A stretch of 7,236 bases of DNA from DHVE2 group archaeon. GTDB lineage: Archaea > Thermoplasmatota > Thermoplasmata > Thermoplasmatales > Aciduliprofundaceae. Made by a program: the position numbers and the translations under genes. The notes beneath the pieces are model-generated. The model was not told the DNA's origin and searched no databases. It was given only the letters and a program-made list of their open reading frames with translations. The DNA is taken from assembly GCA_015520985.1 (NCBI GenBank), contig WAOY01000188.1, forward strand, positions 1-7,236, written 5' to 3'. Shown piece by piece: positions 1-5,527 of this stretch (its first letter is position 1; each line of letters begins with the position of its first letter).

Positions 1-103
1 CGGTTTTGTAAAAAACGGTAAATCCGTAAAATTGGGCATTTGCATGCCTTTGCATCTGCATCCAAATTTTCAATTTTAGAATTTTCCAAACCAATAAATT
101 TTT

Positions 104-119
104 GTCGGATGATTTAAAA
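104..119 (+). promoter_or_regulatory. Candidate BRE/TATA promoter of the queH-like operon
   Basis: TTTAAAA at 113-119 resembles an archaeal TATA box, preceded by a weak BRE-like stretch (CGGATGA, 106-112). Its centre, near 116, predicts a transcription start near 142-143. That is just upstream of the ATG at 147 and gives an almost leaderless mRNA. This is the main reason for rejecting the TTG at 102 as the start codon, because it would lie inside the promoter. The region is AT-rich, so TATA-like matches arise easily by chance. Confidence 0.45.
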
Positions 120-146
120 CCGAAACGACAACGTTTTAAGCGGAGT

Positions 147-707
147 ATGCTATTAACCACCATGCGTCTTCTTCTCCATGCCTGCTGTGCTCCCTGCCTT
201 ATGGCACCTTACAGGCACCTTAGCGAGGAGCACGAGGTCACGGTCTTCTGGTATAACCCCAACATTCAGCCCTACAGGGAGTACCTAAGGCGTTTAAAAT
301 CTCTTAGAGAGTACACTAAGAATATGGGGATTCCGGTTATCGAGGACCTGAGCTATCCTGCCGAGGATTGGTTGATGAAAGCAGCGATGCTCAGCAAGAA
401 GAGCAACGTTCTAAGGTGCAGGTTCTGCTACGGCGATCGTCTCTACCGCACCGCCAGGGTGGCTAAGATTAATGGATTTGATGCCTTCAGTACCACCCTG
501 CTCCTTGCACCTTATCAGAAGCACGAGATGGTGAGGGAGATAGGCGAGAAGATCGGGAGAAGGGTGGGTGTGCCGTTTTATTACGAGGATATGCGGAAAT
601 GGTTCGAGGAGAGCGAGGAGATGGCCAGAAAAGCTGGGGTTTACAGGCAGGGGTACTGCGGGTGCATATTCAGCGAAATAGACAGGTACTGGAGGGATAA
701 TCCGTAA
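147..707 (+). CDS. queH: QueH-family (DUF208) cysteine-rich epoxyqueuosine reductase-like protein
   Basis: The 186-residue product matches the QueH/DUF208 family over its whole length. Visible blocks, numbered from ATG 147, are HACCAPC (11-17), a C-x2-C-Y-x2-RL block (C91, C94, Y95, R98, L99), STTLLLAPYQKHE (115-127, the family's TTTL...SPYK region), and YRQGYCGCIFSE (166-177; C171, C173). In bacteria QueH is a cytoplasmic metalloprotein with a [4Fe-4S] cluster that reduces epoxyqueuosine to queuosine in tRNA; the Cys blocks supply metal ligands. All blocks are present, so the protein looks intact. Archaea normally make archaeosine rather than queuosine, so the substrate here is uncertain and the symbol names the family only. 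Possible starts are TTG 102, ATG 147 and ATG 162. ATG 147 fits the predicted transcription start, while ATG 162 gives the compact N-terminus usual in the family. Its stop overlaps the next gene's ATG by one base (TAATG). Confidence 0.85.
   Translation: MLLTTMRLLLHACCAPCLMAPYRHLSEEHEVTVFWYNPNIQPYREYLRRLKSLREYTKNMGIPVIEDLSYPAEDWLMKAAMLSKKSNVLRCRFCYGDRLYRTARVAKINGFDAFSTTLLLAPYQKHEMVREIGEKIGRRVGVPFYYEDMRKWFEESEEMARKAGVYRQGYCGCIFSEIDRYWRDNP
691..695 (+). promoter_or_regulatory. Shine-Dalgarno site for the HTH/Zn-ribbon gene
   Basis: GGAGG lies inside the 3' end of the queH-like gene, 11 nt before the ATG at 707. The spacing is slightly long. With the one-base stop/start overlap it suggests translational coupling within one mRNA. 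Confidence 0.5.
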
Positions 708-982
708 TGAAGACAAGGAGGGAAAGGATTGCGGAGATGATATCGGAGACGGATATGTCCCCCTCTGAGATCGCCCGAGCCATGGGTATGACAGTGAGGG
801 ACGTACTTGAGGATTTAGTGCATATATCCCGTTCCAGGAAGTACGGTACCCTGCTCGTTATGCCAGCAAGGTGCCTAAAATGCGGGTATACCTTTTCTCC
901 GGACGTGAAAATCCCGAAGAAATGTCCCAGGTGCAAAGGGACCTGGATAGAGGAACCACGATTCAAAATAGAAAAGGGTTGA
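707..982 (+). CDS. Small HTH plus zinc-ribbon predicted transcriptional regulator (COG3357-like)
   Basis: This 91-residue protein has two parts. The N-terminal half (about 5-45) is a helix-turn-helix, with SPSEIARAMGMTVRDVLEDL as its core. The C-terminal half is a rubredoxin-like zinc ribbon built from C56-x2-C59 and C73-x2-C76, with a 13-residue loop. The order and size match the archaeal family COG3357, described as predicted transcriptional regulators with HTH fused to Zn-ribbon. It probably binds DNA, or acts within a protein or RNA complex, with Zn as a structural element. Its targets are unknown. It is co-transcribed with the queH-like gene. Its TGA stop (980-982) directly abuts the stop codon of the convergent polymerase gene, leaving no spacer. 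Family assignment is good; biological function is not known. Confidence 0.8.
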   Translation: MKTRRERIAEMISETDMSPSEIARAMGMTVRDVLEDLVHISRSRKYGTLLVMPARCLKCGYTFSPDVKIPKKCPRCKGTWIEEPRFKIEKG

Positions 983-2734
983 TCAGAACCATCTTCTCTC
1001 AACGGGTACACCGAATGGTGCGAAGGTCCTTTTTATAACATCGTCGTACACCTTCAGGTAGTATGCCCAGTCTATATCCTCTCTCTTGACTATCTCCACA
1101 GGTCGTGCCCTGTGCGTGGGTCCCCCACTTCCCTTAACCACCACAACGTAGAGGTTGCTGCCCCTGTGTGGCTCCAGGCCGAATTTCTCCTTTATAATTC
1201 TGGCCGCCACGGAAGCTTTGGTCGGCTTGGCGTATTCATCTATTTTTTTCGTAAGCTGCTCTACTATTGCAAGGTCGTCCACCTCTGCCTCTCTCTGCAA
1301 TATCTCTTTTCTGTATTTTGTACGTATCTCCCTTGCCCTATCAGCATCGCCACCCAGGAGTGCCTCCAATATTTCCCTCTGTGCCCTCTTTACCAGGGGT
1401 GGATAGTCCTTGCGCACACATTCGAGTCCAGTGACATCTACCTTTCCATTATGAAGATGCGCATACTTTTTCTTGGCATAATATACCGCCCTGTCCACGA
1501 TTCTTTCAATTTCTATGTTGAGCGGTAATTCGCCGTTTATTCTTCTTACGACCTCCTCTGCGTTTGCACCGGTGAACTGGATACCATCGGTATCTATGTA
1601 TATCACTTCGCCGCCCATTTCTTCTATCTTTTTCTTTACCTCCTTGATGTAGTGCCTGGCAAGAGCTGCAATCACCTCTGCGGCCTTTATGTTGTAATAC
1701 CTGGCACCCTCCCAGCCCATGTAGCCGTACATGGCGTTTGCGAGCACCTTGAGGGCCCTCTGCTCCGCATCTTTCTTCCGGTCATAATTCTTTTTTATCT
1801 CATCCTTGATTTTCAACCTCCTGGATAGGAAGCGGTCAATAAGTCCAGGGATAACTCCTCGGGTATCTCTGCGAACCCTGCATTTTACCCCCTCCACTTC
1901 AACCTCCTCTCCGACGGAGTCAACGGTTTCGGGGCTTATGTTCCACACCTTTATGATGCTGGGGTACATGCTCTGAAAGTCAATGTAAACAACATCTTCG
2001 TACACCCCGGGAGCTTTCAGCCACACGTAGCCGCCAGTGTAACTTCTCTTTCCACCCATATGTATTCTGTCTATGCCCCGTTTTCTCATCTCCTCCGAGA
2101 CCAGATGGTCGATGATTTCACCCACCGTTAACCTTATCTGCTCGTCCATTGGGATACCTGATATCTTGCTTATGCCCTCTTCAAAGGGTACAACCTCTTC
2201 GGCTATTTTTTTGAGGACGTTGAGGTATTTACGCAGGTAATTCTCCACATCCCTATCGCTCATTCTGGCAAGCCTGTACTGCGGGATCCTGTGAAATTCG
2301 ATACCCAGGGCATCCGCCAACTCGTCTATCTCCTTCGTAGGTAATCTGGGAAAGTCACGCCACGCTATGGCAAACAGGTCTATGTTCTCTCTGGATGGGA
2401 TCAGGACCCTCCTGAGAATTATGCCGCGGAAGTACTTGCCGGTTATCTTCATTCCAGCACCCAGAGCCGATTTGAGGTCTATTCCGTGGGCCTTGGATTT
2501 TGATACAAGCACTGGCCAGTCTTCGTAATCCTGCTTGAACCCCACGAACCTCTGGGGATTTTCTTCCTTTAAAATTTCTGTAAATCCTATCAGAATCTCC
2601 CTTTCATCCCCCTTCAGGATTTCCACACCTTTGGATGTGATTACTCCCACCATCCTTATCCCGTCGCGCCCCTCATCAACGAGTTCCAGGAGGGAATTTC
2701 TAATCACTTTGAAGTACAGGGTTCTCATATGCAT
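983..2734 (-). CDS. polB: Short family-B DNA polymerase, PolB2-like: no N-terminal domain, exonuclease motifs lost, polymerase motifs kept
   Basis: From ATG 2734 the product is 583 aa, about 140-200 shorter than replicative archaeal PolB (about 780). Residues here count from a longer alternative start at 2767; subtract 11 for the 2734 start. The palm/fingers/thumb are recognisable: YxGG (Y243-G246), motif A DFQSMYPSII (D263), motif B KVLANAMYG (K340, N344, Y347, G348), motif C YIDTDG (D392, D394), KKKY (432-435) and GLECVRKDYPP (447-457). The uracil-reading N-terminal domain is absent. The remnant exonuclease domain lacks acidic residues where Exo I (DIE) should be (around VIRNSLLEL, 21-29). 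It has FKQDYED (77-83) in place of Exo II YNxxxFD, and no YxxxD Exo III. Proofreading is therefore unlikely, but synthesis may be possible. The architecture fits archaeal PolB2, a clade often described as inactivated and linked in Sulfolobales to damage tolerance. ATG 2734 follows a GAGGTGG Shine-Dalgarno by 7 nt; ATG 2728 is 27 nt from a TATA centre (leaderless option). Confidence 0.88.
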   Translation of the reverse strand: MHMRTLYFKVIRNSLLELVDEGRDGIRMVGVITSKGVEILKGDEREILIGFTEILKEENPQRFVGFKQDYEDWPVLVSKSKAHGIDLKSALGAGMKITGKYFRGIILRRVLIPSRENIDLFAIAWRDFPRLPTKEIDELADALGIEFHRIPQYRLARMSDRDVENYLRKYLNVLKKIAEEVVPFEEGISKISGIPMDEQIRLTVGEIIDHLVSEEMRKRGIDRIHMGGKRSYTGGYVWLKAPGVYEDVVYIDFQSMYPSIIKVWNISPETVDSVGEEVEVEGVKCRVRRDTRGVIPGLIDRFLSRRLKIKDEIKKNYDRKKDAEQRALKVLANAMYGYMGWEGARYYNIKAAEVIAALARHYIKEVKKKIEEMGGEVIYIDTDGIQFTGANAEEVVRRINGELPLNIEIERIVDRAVYYAKKKYAHLHNGKVDVTGLECVRKDYPPLVKRAQREILEALLGGDADRAREIRTKYRKEILQREAEVDDLAIVEQLTKKIDEYAKPTKASVAARIIKEKFGLEPHRGSNLYVVVVKGSGGPTHRARPVEIVKREDIDWAYYLKVYDDVIKRTFAPFGVPVERRWF

Positions 2735-2741
2735 CAAAATG

Positions 2742-2758
2742 CCACCACCTCTATTTAA
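2742..2758 (-). promoter_or_regulatory. polB TATA box and Shine-Dalgarno site
   Basis: Read on the minus strand, TTAAATA (2758-2752) is a good archaeal TATA box. Its centre, near 2755, is 27 nt from the ATG at 2728, which predicts a leaderless transcript starting at that codon. Directly downstream is GAGGTGGTGG (2751-2742), a Shine-Dalgarno-like run 7 nt before the ATG at 2734. Both initiation modes are thus written into the same 40 bp, and the sequence alone does not decide between them. Confidence 0.5.
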
Positions 2759-2797
2759 GTCTTCCATTTAGGTGCTCCTCATTTTTGGGGACAACTG

Positions 2798-2813
2798 GTA
2801 TATACGTGTATAC
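2798..2813 (+). promoter_or_regulatory. sufC TATA box embedded in a 16-bp near-perfect palindrome (candidate operator)
   Basis: TATATA (2799-2804) is centred about 24-25 nt upstream of the ATG at 2826, as expected for a leaderless archaeal promoter. It is the left half of GTATATACGTGTATAC, a palindrome centred on ACGT with 14 of 16 positions symmetric. A dimeric regulator bound here would block TBP, so it is a plausible repressor site for the suf operon. The symmetry is seen in the sequence; the regulator and signal are inferred. Confidence 0.5.
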
Positions 2814-2825
2814 AATGTGGTTAAT

Positions 2826-3518
2826 ATGCTGTCCCTGAGGGATTTCACGGTCATTCGTGGGGGAAGTAAAATAGTGCGGGATGTAAACCTTGATTTTGAA
2901 GAGGGAAAAATTCAGATAATTCTCGGCTCGAACGGCTCAGGAAAGAGCACGCTGGCCCAGGGTATCATGGGCATCTTTCCTACAGATGGGCATATATTCA
3001 TGGATGGGGAGGATATATCATCTCTGAAGGTAGATGAGCGCGCCCGAAGGGGTATTACGCTTGCTTTTCAGGAGCCGGCCAGGTTCGAAGGTATAACAGT
3101 CAAGGATTATCTGCTCATAAGCTCCAGAGAGAAGAAGCTGGGTGAAGTGGAAGATGCACTCAGGATGGTTGGGCTTCCCAGAACTATGCTGTTTCAGGAG
3201 ATGGATGATTCCCTCAGTGGCGGTGAGAGAAAGAGGATTGAACTCGCATCGGTACTGTTGATGAAGCCGCGCTTTGCCATACTGGATGAGCCAGATAGTG
3301 GAATAGACATAATCTCCTTCAAGAGGATCGCCTCTGCGATAAAGGAAATGCGCAACAGGGGGACTGGAGTGATCCTCATAACCCATGCGGAGGAGATGAT
3401 CTCCCTGGGGGATGTTGCCAGCATACTGTGCAATGGCAGAGTCGTTGTCACCGGCAAACCAGCTGATGTGCGGAGGCTATTTACAAAAACCCCCTGTCCA
3501 ATCCGGGAGGTGCGATAA
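2826..3518 (+). CDS. sufC: SufC-type ABC ATPase of Fe-S cluster assembly
   Basis: The 230-residue cytoplasmic ATPase drives the SufB scaffold during Fe-S cluster assembly and has no membrane segments. Its motifs are all intact: Walker A GSNGSGKST (34-42), Q-loop FQEPARF (81-87, Q82), signature LSGGERKR (130-137), Walker B FAILDEPDSG (150-159; D154, E155) and switch His in ITHAEE (H187). The DEPDSGID stretch, with its SG(I/L)D ending, and the sufB partner immediately downstream separate it from ordinary transporter ATPases. An in-frame GTG at 2772 would add 18 residues (start near LLIFGDNWYI), but that extension spans the TATA box and is not family-like, so ATG 2826 is preferred. The stop TAA shares its last base with the sufB ATG. 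No SufS, SufU, SufE or SufD is encoded nearby, consistent with a minimal SufBC (SMS-like) machinery. Confidence 0.93.
   Translation: MLSLRDFTVIRGGSKIVRDVNLDFEEGKIQIILGSNGSGKSTLAQGIMGIFPTDGHIFMDGEDISSLKVDERARRGITLAFQEPARFEGITVKDYLLISSREKKLGEVEDALRMVGLPRTMLFQEMDDSLSGGERKRIELASVLLMKPRFAILDEPDSGIDIISFKRIASAIKEMRNRGTGVILITHAEEMISLGDVASILCNGRVVVTGKPADVRRLFTKTPCPIREVR
3505..3512 (+). promoter_or_regulatory. Strong Shine-Dalgarno site of sufB
   Basis: GGGAGGTG contains GGAGGTG, complementary to the archaeal 16S rRNA 3' end (AUCACCUCC). It lies 5 nt before the ATG at 3518, inside the end of sufC. It explains how the downstream, non-leaderless cistron is translated and fixes the sufB start. Confidence 0.75.
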
Positions 3519-4468
3519 TGGATGAGATGTATTCTCGTGAGTATGAGGCGCTGGTGAAATACTTTGAGAATTCTGGTGGTGATCCTAGGGCACTCAGGTC
3601 ATCGGAATACGCGTCCATGGTGATAAATCACAACAGGGTGCTCCATGTCAGCGAGGTTGATGGGATCCAGATGCGATTTGAAAGAATGGAGAATGGGGTA
3701 GAGGTCTGGATCACAGTGAATGAAAATGTCGTCGTTAAGAATCCTGTCCACCTCTGCTTTGGCATGCTGCCCAGAAGCGGTAGGCAGATCATCAGATCCC
3801 ATATAAACGTGGGTGATGGTAGCAGGGTAAAATTCCTTTCTCATTGCATATTTCCAAAGGCGGTGGACATTGAGCATGTTATGGATTCGGATGTAACCAT
3901 TGGGATGGGTGCGAGCATGGAGTATGAGGAAGTACACATCCACGGCAAGTCCGGGAGGATACGTGTGGTTCCAAAGGCTATCGTGAATGTTGGGCCAGGT
4001 GGATATTATTCATCGACCTTTGTCGTGAAAACGGGAAGGGCAGGAAATGTGGATATAGACTACTCCCTTTTCCTTTCGGACAATTCATCGGCATCTCTGT
4101 TTTCCAAGATATACGGAAGATACAACGATAAAATCAGGGTAAAGGAGAGCATGTACCTCAAAGGTAGAAAATCTAGGGGAATAATAAAGACAAGGATGGT
4201 TCTTCGCGATAGATCTTCAAGCGAAGTAATAGGTGAGGTTGTGGGCATCGGCGATGATTCCCGCGGGCACGTGGATTGTATGGAGGTAATTTTGGACGAT
4301 GCTACGGCCAGGGCGTCCCCCATCGTCTACGCTAGAAACCCCAAAGCCAAAGTGACACACGAGGCAGCGATAGGAAGCGTGGACAAGAAGCAGCTTCTAA
4401 CCCTTATGTCCCGGGGGTTGAGCGAGGAGGAGTCTATAGACGTTATAGTGGGAGGATTACTGCGGTAG
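3518..4468 (+). CDS. sufB: Short SufB/SufD-family Fe-S scaffold protein (SufB-like, SmsB-type)
   Basis: The 316-residue protein belongs to the SufB/SufD beta-helix family, which forms a complex with SufC and builds Fe-S clusters. The C-terminal core is typical: GHVDCMEVILDD (250-261), VTHEAAIGSVDKKQLLTLMS (279-298) and a RGLSEEESIDVIVGGLLR end (299-316). Cys254 matches the essential scaffold Cys of E. coli SufB (C405). His281-Glu282 match its conserved HE pair, so it looks catalytically SufB-like rather than a passive SufD. At 316 aa it is much shorter than bacterial SufB (about 480-495), lacking most of the N-terminal region. This resembles the short archaeal proteins of two-gene SufBC/SMS systems, where a homodimer probably replaces SufB-SufD. 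Two other Cys (C80, C110) lie in the N-terminal half. It overlaps sufC by one base. Its 3' end overlaps the convergent regulator gene by 12 bp. Confidence 0.88.
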   Translation: MDEMYSREYEALVKYFENSGGDPRALRSSEYASMVINHNRVLHVSEVDGIQMRFERMENGVEVWITVNENVVVKNPVHLCFGMLPRSGRQIIRSHINVGDGSRVKFLSHCIFPKAVDIEHVMDSDVTIGMGASMEYEEVHIHGKSGRIRVVPKAIVNVGPGGYYSSTFVVKTGRAGNVDIDYSLFLSDNSSASLFSKIYGRYNDKIRVKESMYLKGRKSRGIIKTRMVLRDRSSSEVIGEVVGIGDDSRGHVDCMEVILDDATARASPIVYARNPKAKVTHEAAIGSVDKKQLLTLMSRGLSEEESIDVIVGGLLR

Positions 4469-5035
4469 GGCCACCTTGCGGGGACAGTACTTGACTTTGC
4501 AGTAATTGCACACGATCTTCTCCTTATCCTTCTCTGCGGTATGTATGAGTATGGATTCAACGTGCTCGATGTTTTTAATCTCCGCGATAGTGTCCATCTT
4601 TAGGGGATTCTCCACGATTATTATCAGTTTATTTGAATCGCCTATTTCCCTTTCTCCGATTATCTGCCTGATTTCGCAGGCTTTCTCTTTCAGTATCTTC
4701 GCAATCTTTTCTAGGGAACAGCCAAATTTACCCTTTTTGAACGTTATTTCAAGAACCTCCCAGCCCATAACCGGCGCAATTTGATCCAGGTTTGATGTTG
4801 GACGCAACCTCTCAAAGATGCTCCGTAATTCGTACGTCTTCTCTATGTACTCTATTGTGTGATACACTATCTTTCTGTTGACACCCGCCGCCTTGGCTAT
4901 GGCGTTGACCGAAATTTCTATGTCCCCCAGGTATGGCTTCGAATTCCTTATGGAAATACCGTTGTTTACCAATATCTCTGCAACTTTCCTCCTTGCGGGA
5001 TAGTTACGAAAATACTCCTTCACTATGAAGAGCAT
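4457..5035 (-). CDS. HTH-ACT predicted regulator (COG2150-like) with a Cys-rich C-terminal tail
   Basis: The 192-residue protein has an N-terminal helix-turn-helix region: YFRNYPARRKVAEILVNNGI at 8-27, then IEISVNAIAKAAGVNRKIVY at 39-58. A linker (ELRSIFERLRP, 69-79) leads to a likely ACT-type ligand domain (about 94-166; GWEVLEITF, then NKLIIIVENP). This matches archaeal COG2150, predicted regulators of amino-acid metabolism; it probably binds DNA as a dimer and responds to a small molecule. The unusual part is the tail after 170: C176-x2-C179-x4-C184, a possible metal or redox site that I do not recall as standard in the family. Its position between sufCB and a ferredoxin makes Fe-S or redox sensing conceivable, but this is inference. 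The start is supported by a TATA-like element 25 nt upstream (leaderless). It converges on sufB and overlaps its last 12 bp. Confidence 0.75.
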   Translation of the reverse strand: MLFIVKEYFRNYPARRKVAEILVNNGISIRNSKPYLGDIEISVNAIAKAAGVNRKIVYHTIEYIEKTYELRSIFERLRPTSNLDQIAPVMGWEVLEITFKKGKFGCSLEKIAKILKEKACEIRQIIGEREIGDSNKLIIIVENPLKMDTIAEIKNIEHVESILIHTAEKDKEKIVCNYCKVKYCPRKVALPQ

Positions 5036-5055
5036 GGTTGGACAAAAAGAGGGAG

Positions 5056-5063
5056 AAATATAA
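5056..5063 (-). promoter_or_regulatory. TATA box of the HTH-ACT regulator gene
   Basis: On the minus strand TTATATTT is centred about 25 nt upstream of the ATG at 5035, giving a leaderless transcript. It sits in the 45-bp gap after the ferredoxin stop codon, so the regulator can be transcribed separately. A pyrimidine-rich minus-strand run (CTCCCTCTTTTTG, 5055-5043) follows the ferredoxin and could also act as an intrinsic T-rich terminator for it. Confidence 0.5.
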
Positions 5064-5080
5064 TAAATTTATCCTTGGAT

Positions 5081-5409
<329 letters not shown>

Positions 5410-5425
5410 AATTATCGCTGAAATT

Positions 5426-5440
5426 CAAAAATTTTAAATA
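5426..5440 (+). promoter_or_regulatory. BRE/TATA promoter of the solute-binding-protein gene
   Basis: CAAAAAT (5426-5432) fits the archaeal BRE pattern cRnAAnt and is followed at once by TTTAAATA (5433-5440), a consensus TATA box. Together they form the strongest promoter in the window. The spacing predicts transcription start at about 5462-5463, giving a leader of roughly 65 nt before the ATG at 5528, unlike the leaderless neighbours. Confidence 0.7.
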
Positions 5441-5455
5441 CGAAGATTGGTATAT

Positions 5456-5472
5456 GCGCCCCGATAGGGCGC
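5456..5472. repeat. GC-rich palindrome at the predicted transcription start of the binding-protein gene
   Basis: GCGCCC (5456-5461) and GGGCGC (5467-5472) are perfectly complementary around CGATA. The predicted transcription start (about 5462) falls in its middle. It is therefore more likely a DNA-level site (a candidate operator) than an RNA hairpin, unless transcription starts earlier. Its right arm shares four bases with the downstream hairpin, so as RNA the two would exclude each other. Confidence 0.45.
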
Positions 5473-5499
5473 TCCCCTATATCCCAATAGGAGGAGCGC
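5469..5499 (+). promoter_or_regulatory. Strong 5'-leader hairpin of the binding-protein mRNA
   Basis: GCGCTCC (5469-5475) pairs with GGAGCGC (5493-5499), and CCTAT (5476-5480) pairs with ATAGG (5487-5491). The result is a 12-bp stem with one bulged A (5492) and a six-base loop, ATCCCA. The 3' arm holds an AGGAGG (5489-5494) that mimics the true Shine-Dalgarno but has no start codon at a suitable distance. The bases that follow are A-rich rather than U-rich, which argues against a terminator. Possible roles are 5' stabilisation of an abundant mRNA or leader-based regulation. Confidence 0.65.
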
Positions 5500-5511
5500 T
5501 GAAAAAGTAAA

Positions 5512-5518
5512 AAGGAGG
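5512..5518 (+). promoter_or_regulatory. Shine-Dalgarno site of the solute-binding-protein gene
   Basis: AAGGAGG lies 9 nt before the ATG at 5528, in an unpaired A-rich stretch after the leader hairpin. It fixes the start codon and suggests efficient initiation. Confidence 0.8.
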
Positions 5519-5527
5519 CAAAGGAAT

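Noticed and set aside
1..30. Small inverted repeats (GTTTT/AAAAC and ACGG/CCGT) at the left edge
   Set aside because: Stems of 4-5 bp in AT-rich sequence are expected by chance; they could be a terminator for a gene outside the window, but nothing supports it.
102..146. TTG start extending the queH-like protein by 15 residues
   Set aside because: The extension covers the TATA-like element at 113-119 and lengthens the protein beyond the usual family N-terminus.
670..1011. 113-codon minus-strand open frame over the Zn-ribbon gene
   Set aside because: The plus strand encodes a recognisable HTH and two CxxC knuckles, so this frame is a shadow.
1112..1528. 138-codon open frame on the plus strand
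   Set aside because: Antisense to the palm/thumb region of the polymerase, where conserved motifs show the minus strand is coding.
2772..2825. GTG start extending SufC by 18 residues
   Set aside because: The extension spans the TATA box and palindrome; ATG 2826 gives the family-typical N-terminus.
5469..5510. Intrinsic transcription terminator
   Set aside because: The hairpin is followed by an A-rich, not T-rich, run on the plus strand, and it lies downstream of a strong promoter for the next gene.
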